Assembly: GCA_948471525.1 (NCBI GenBank)
Contig: CAOKSY010000002.1
Span: forward strand, 186,001-250,000
Direction of reading: 5' to 3'
Source: an uncultured Clostridia bacterium
GTDB taxonomy: Bacteria > Bacillota > Clostridia > Christensenellales > UBA3700
DNA length: 64,000 bases
Under the pieces are notes generated by a model that did not search any database, was not told where the DNA came from, and saw nothing but the letters and a program-made list of their open reading frames with translations. A program made the position numbers and the translations under genes. This document shows, one piece after another, positions 60,998 to 64,000 of this stretch. The first letter of the stretch is position 1, and every line of letters begins with the position of its first letter.

Positions 60998-61945
60998 TTA
61001 ATTCTTTACGCCTCTCAATTTGTCCAACACGTTCTGAAAATAATTAGGCAAAGGAGCTTCGAATATCATCTCTTCTCCGCTTACGGGATGAGTAAGGATC
61101 AACTTGTGCGCATGCAACAGTTGACCGTCAAGCCCGAAAGCATTGCTTCCTCCGTATGAATTATCGCCGACGACCGAGTGTCCTATATGCTTACTGTGCA
61201 CCCTGATCTGATGCGTCCTGCCCGTCTTAAGTTCATACTCCATAAGCGTGTACTTAGAAAAACGTTCCAATACCTTGTAACAGGTTATGGCAACGCGTCC
61301 GCCGTTGCGGGAAACCGCCATAAGTTTCCTGTCTTTCTGCGATCTATCGATAAACGTCTCAATTACGCCTTCGTCTTTTGCCACAACTCCGTCTACGAGC
61401 GCATAATAATATCTTTTAGCGGATTTTGATGCGATCTGCTCCTGAAGATTTATGTGAGCGGCGTCATTTTTTGCAATCACCAAAAGTCCCGAAGTATCTT
61501 TATCCAGTCGGTGAACTATTCCCGGTCGAACTACTCCGTTTATCGAACTGAGCGATTTGAGATGAAACAAAAGCGCGTTGACTAAAGTGCCGTCGTACGA
61601 TCCCGCGGCGGGATGAACCACCATACCTTGCGCTTTATTGACGACGGCAATATCGTCATCCTCATAGACTATATCTATCGGCAAATCCTGCGCGGTAAGA
61701 TTCAACTGCCTTACCTCTTCGGGATAGACTTCGATCACGTCTCCCGTACGCAATGTATATCCCGCCTTTCTGACGGTCGAATTGATATGTATTTTTCCTC
61801 TTTCCAATAGGCCTTTTATATGAGAACGGCTGTCGCTCGTCTTGGCGTTGAGATACACGTCGACGCGCTGACCGCAATCCGCGTTTTCGACAACGTATTT
61901 TATCGGCTCTTCCTGCCCGTCAAGTGTCAAAATCTCTTCGATCAT
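60998..61945 (-). CDS. rluD: RluA-family pseudouridine synthase (RluD-like)
   Basis: The protein has 315 residues. The N-terminal S4 domain (RVDVYLNAKTSDSRSHIKGLLERGKIHIN) is followed by the RluA catalytic domain with IVHRLDKDTSGLLVIAKND, where the Asp is catalytic, and ELKTGRTHQIRVHSKHIGHSVVGD. It probably modifies 23S rRNA; the exact site is inferred from family. Its ATG overlaps the lspA stop, as lspA-rluD usually pair in Firmicutes. Confidence 0.95.
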   Translation of the reverse strand: MIEEILTLDGQEEPIKYVVENADCGQRVDVYLNAKTSDSRSHIKGLLERGKIHINSTVRKAGYTLRTGDVIEVYPEEVRQLNLTAQDLPIDIVYEDDDIAVVNKAQGMVVHPAAGSYDGTLVNALLFHLKSLSSINGVVRPGIVHRLDKDTSGLLVIAKNDAAHINLQEQIASKSAKRYYYALVDGVVAKDEGVIETFIDRSQKDRKLMAVSRNGGRVAITCYKVLERFSKYTLMEYELKTGRTHQIRVHSKHIGHSVVGDNSYGGSNAFGLDGQLLHAHKLILTHPVSGEEMIFEAPLPNYFQNVLDKLRGVKN

Positions 61946-62646
61946 ACGTCTTTTCCGTCGGAATCGGAAGATTTTTCTTGGATATGAAACGAATTATCTC
62001 CGTCGCTTACATTACCGTCACCTGCTTCAACTTCAGCGCATTCCGCCTGTACTTTTGCATTACTATCGTCGATAACTTCCGTTTTCTTGGGTTTAAAAAA
62101 TCCGATATCCCCCTCTTTGTAATCAAAGACGATATAGCCTACAAGCAGAAAAACTCCCAATACCAAATAGATATCTGCGATATTGCCTATACCAAACGAA
62201 GAATCGAACAGCTTGTCAAACAAGTCGTCCAAAAATAAATACTGTATAAAATCTCTGACCTTTCCGTCACAGAAAATTCTGTCGTACAGATTTCCGACTC
62301 CGCCTGTCAAAATCAAAAGAAGCGACCATCTAAACAATACCGACGTCCTTGGCTTTTTGAGCAAGTTGAAAATCATAAGCGCCGCCATGGCAAGCGTCAA
62401 TATGGAAGTAAGTGCGATCAAAAATCCCGTCTTACCCGAAAAAGCAGAAAACGACGCGCCGTCGTTGAGGCACGGATATATCGCAAAGAGCCTGTCCACG
62501 ATAACGTATTGCCTGTAAGTTTGCAGCCCGAGCCTGTTCATCACCAAATCTTTGGAGATGAGATCGCCGAGCAAAAGCGCCGCAAACAATAGCAGTTCTA
62601 TCAATACTCTCTTTATTATAATTTTTTTATCTTCCTGTCCGATCAT
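61942..62646 (-). CDS. lspA: Lipoprotein signal peptidase with acidic tail
   Basis: Membrane aspartic protease of 234 residues that cleaves prolipoproteins. The four-segment core has LNDGASFSAFSG, LTGGVGNLYDRI and GNIADIYLVLG, with the two catalytic Asp residues in the last two motifs. Typical LspA has 150-170 residues; here a tail of about 55 residues, rich in Asp, Glu and Ser, follows after the last segment. The ribosome-binding site is weak. Confidence 0.95.
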   Translation of the reverse strand: MIGQEDKKIIIKRVLIELLLFAALLLGDLISKDLVMNRLGLQTYRQYVIVDRLFAIYPCLNDGASFSAFSGKTGFLIALTSILTLAMAALMIFNLLKKPRTSVLFRWSLLLILTGGVGNLYDRIFCDGKVRDFIQYLFLDDLFDKLFDSSFGIGNIADIYLVLGVFLLVGYIVFDYKEGDIGFFKPKKTEVIDDSNAKVQAECAEVEAGDGNVSDGDNSFHIQEKSSDSDGKDV

Positions 62647-62698
62647 TTCTCTGTGTTACCGTTCGATAAAGGCATTTTATCGCCTCATATCGCAAAAA

Positions 62699-63400
62699 TC
62701 AATATCTATTCTTCAACGAACTCGGTCCTTGTATTGATACTCCTCCGGGAGTAAACAAGAACATATTATCAGCTATTCTCTGTTCGCATCCGCCCAACGC
62801 ATATATCGCGCCGTTTAGAAAATCAAGTATACGCTGAGCGTACTTTTCATTGATTTTGTTAAACTCTACTATAATCGCCTGCCTATTGCGCAAATTGTCT
62901 ATAATATCCTGAACTTCAGAAAGCGTCTTGGGAGTCACTATAAGAATATTCTGCATATCGCCTTGCGTATACACTTGCTGTTTTTTGTTTTTGAAAGAAA
63001 ACAACCCTCGTTTCTTTTGCTGTTGAATCTCCTGCGGAGGCATCATCCTTGCATCGCAATCAAATCCGTTATCCATTGGATAATATTGATTTTGATAAGA
63101 TTGTACTCCGTATTGAGGCGCTTGCGGCTGGGGCGCAGGCTGATAGGGAGACTGAGCCTGATCATAGCCGGGAACAGCCTGCCTATTATAGGGATTCTGA
63201 GGCTGATATCCGCCTTGGGAGTAAGGCTGACCGTAAGGTCCGTCCTGCGGATAAGGAGCTTTGGCTTGTTCGGAAAATTCGCCGCCTGTGTTGATATTTT
63301 GATAATCACTGCGCGAAAAATTGAACTTCCGACGGGGAGAATACCCCCTGTCGTTGTTAAAAACTTCTCTTTCTTCGTTGTTGTAATCTCTTCTGTCCAT
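62699..63400 (-). CDS. sepF: Cell division protein SepF with Tyr/Gln/Pro-rich linker
   Basis: Membrane anchor and bundler of FtsZ, 233 residues. The C-terminal SepF domain (about 150-230) has ILIVTPKTLSEVQDIIDNLRNRQAIIVEFNKI and FLNGAIYALGG, with FLFTPGGVSI. The usual N-terminal amphipathic helix is not obvious; instead residues 1-110 are low-complexity and rich in Tyr, Gln, Pro and Gly (YQPQNPYN, PAPQPQAPQYG). GAGGTAG precedes the ATG, two bases after the yggS stop. Confidence 0.94.
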   Translation of the reverse strand: MDRRDYNNEEREVFNNDRGYSPRRKFNFSRSDYQNINTGGEFSEQAKAPYPQDGPYGQPYSQGGYQPQNPYNRQAVPGYDQAQSPYQPAPQPQAPQYGVQSYQNQYYPMDNGFDCDARMMPPQEIQQQKKRGLFSFKNKKQQVYTQGDMQNILIVTPKTLSEVQDIIDNLRNRQAIIVEFNKINEKYAQRILDFLNGAIYALGGCEQRIADNMFLFTPGGVSIQGPSSLKNRY

Positions 63401-63402
63401 AT

Positions 63403-64000
63403 CTACCTCTGCGCCGTAATCGCCGCGTAATTTCTCTCACCGAAAATTATCCTGCCCAACCGTACTGCGGTCGCGCCGCCATACTCTATCGCCATCTCAT
63501 AGTCGCCGGACATTCCGCACGAACAAACATCTATTTTATGCCTCGAAGAAGCGCGTTTTTTTACTTCCTCAAACAGCTGTTTAAAGTCTTTATACAGTGA
63601 CTTTAATTGCTCTCTATCCTGCAAATTCGGCATTACAGTCATAATACCGCGAAGTCGAATAGCCGCTTTTTTCTCAACATAATCGATAAAATCGAATAAT
63701 TTATCCTTTTCTACCCCGCCTTTGGACAGTTCTCCGCCCATATTTATCTCTACAAGGCAATCGCAGGTGATTTTATGCTTTTCGGCCTGCCTGTCGATCT
63801 CGTCCGCAAGACTTTCTCTATCCAAAGAATGTATCAAACACACTTTATCTATAATATACTTGACTTTATTCGTTTGAAGCTGTCCTATCATATGCCAGTT
63901 CAAACGCTTACCGGAGTCGTATTTATCCACAATCTCCTGTACGCGGTTTTCGCCGACGTCGCTCAAAAGTTCTTTTTCCTGCAAATACGCTATCAATTCG
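63403..64000 (-). CDS. yggS: PLP homeostasis protein YggS/YlmE (partial)
   Basis: Pyridoxal-phosphate-binding protein of the PLPBP family. The visible part covers all but about the first 30 residues; the gene starts beyond the right edge. Motifs are GENRVQEIVDKY, WHMIGQLQTNKVKYI, the LRGIMTVMP strand and CSCGMSGDYEMAIEYGGATAVRLGRIIFG, which binds the cofactor phosphate. The Lys that binds PLP lies outside the window. yggS-sepF is the standard Firmicutes order. Confidence 0.95.
   Translation of the reverse strand, partial: ELIAYLQEKELLSDVGENRVQEIVDKYDSGKRLNWHMIGQLQTNKVKYIIDKVCLIHSLDRESLADEIDRQAEKHKITCDCLVEINMGGELSKGGVEKDKLFDFIDYVEKKAAIRLRGIMTVMPNLQDREQLKSLYKDFKQLFEEVKKRASSRHKIDVCSCGMSGDYEMAIEYGGATAVRLGRIIFGERNYAAITAQR

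Noticed and set aside
1..64000. CRISPR arrays, tRNA genes, insertion sequences or prophage
   Set aside because: Reading through the gaps showed no regularly spaced repeats, cloverleaf-like genes, transposase frames or phage structural genes; a tRNA scan could still find something overlooked.

Overview
The window comes from an endospore-forming member of the Clostridia, probably an uncultured lineage. The evidence is the SCIFF peptide with its radical-SAM maturase, the sporulation genes spoIIGA, sigE, sigG and sigK, a Firmicutes-type dcw cluster, and the tig-clpP-clpX-lon-engB string. MurE carries a DNPR motif, which points to meso-diaminopimelate peptidoglycan. No tRNA, rRNA operon, CRISPR array, insertion sequence or prophage was recognised. 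Almost every gene lies on the minus strand (rqcH is the only clear plus-strand gene), so the window probably follows a single replication direction.

Layout by coordinate. 1-5.1 kb: rpsB-tsf, pyrH, then frr-uppS-cdsA-dxr (translation and pyrimidine, lipid and isoprenoid supply). 5.2-9.3 kb: scfB-scfA, a small unknown gene, a TIGR04086-type membrane protein, a DUF5131 protein and yajC. 9.4-16.6 kb: tgt, then a pmpR-like gene, proA, ruvC, ruvA, ruvB and queA, and ruvX. 16.6-20.8 kb: a two-gene ABC exporter and rarA. 20.9-28.5 kb: a 2.5-k-residue cyclic beta-glucan-synthase-like protein. 28.5-28.9 kb: RNase P RNA. 29-32 kb: a clan-D glycoside hydrolase and a broken metallophosphoesterase. 32-36.4 kb: sigK, nrdR, ylmC, sigG, sigE and spoIIGA. 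36.5-50.5 kb: the dcw cluster from ftsZ back to mraZ, without murF, murG or murB. 51-64 kb: a phosphoesterase, a Cys-rich protein, engB-lon-clpX-clpP-tig, rqcH, rluD, lspA, sepF and yggS.

The main content is core physiology: septum formation, peptidoglycan precursor synthesis, sporulation sigma-factor control and protein quality control. Hairpins and promoters visible between genes divide these blocks into many short transcription units.

The most striking non-annotated signal is a repeated start architecture. Five genes (ruvX, rarA, spoIIGA, ftsA and a phosphoesterase) have no Shine-Dalgarno sequence and carry a -10 hexamer exactly six bases before the ATG, which predicts leaderless mRNAs. 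Neighbouring genes in the same window use strong AGGAGG-type sites. Other points of interest are Spo0A-box-like sites before spoIIGA, a sigma-E-like promoter before sigK, a structured rpsB leader, and Tyr/Gln/Pro-rich low-complexity regions shared by SepF and the protein in the ftsL position.
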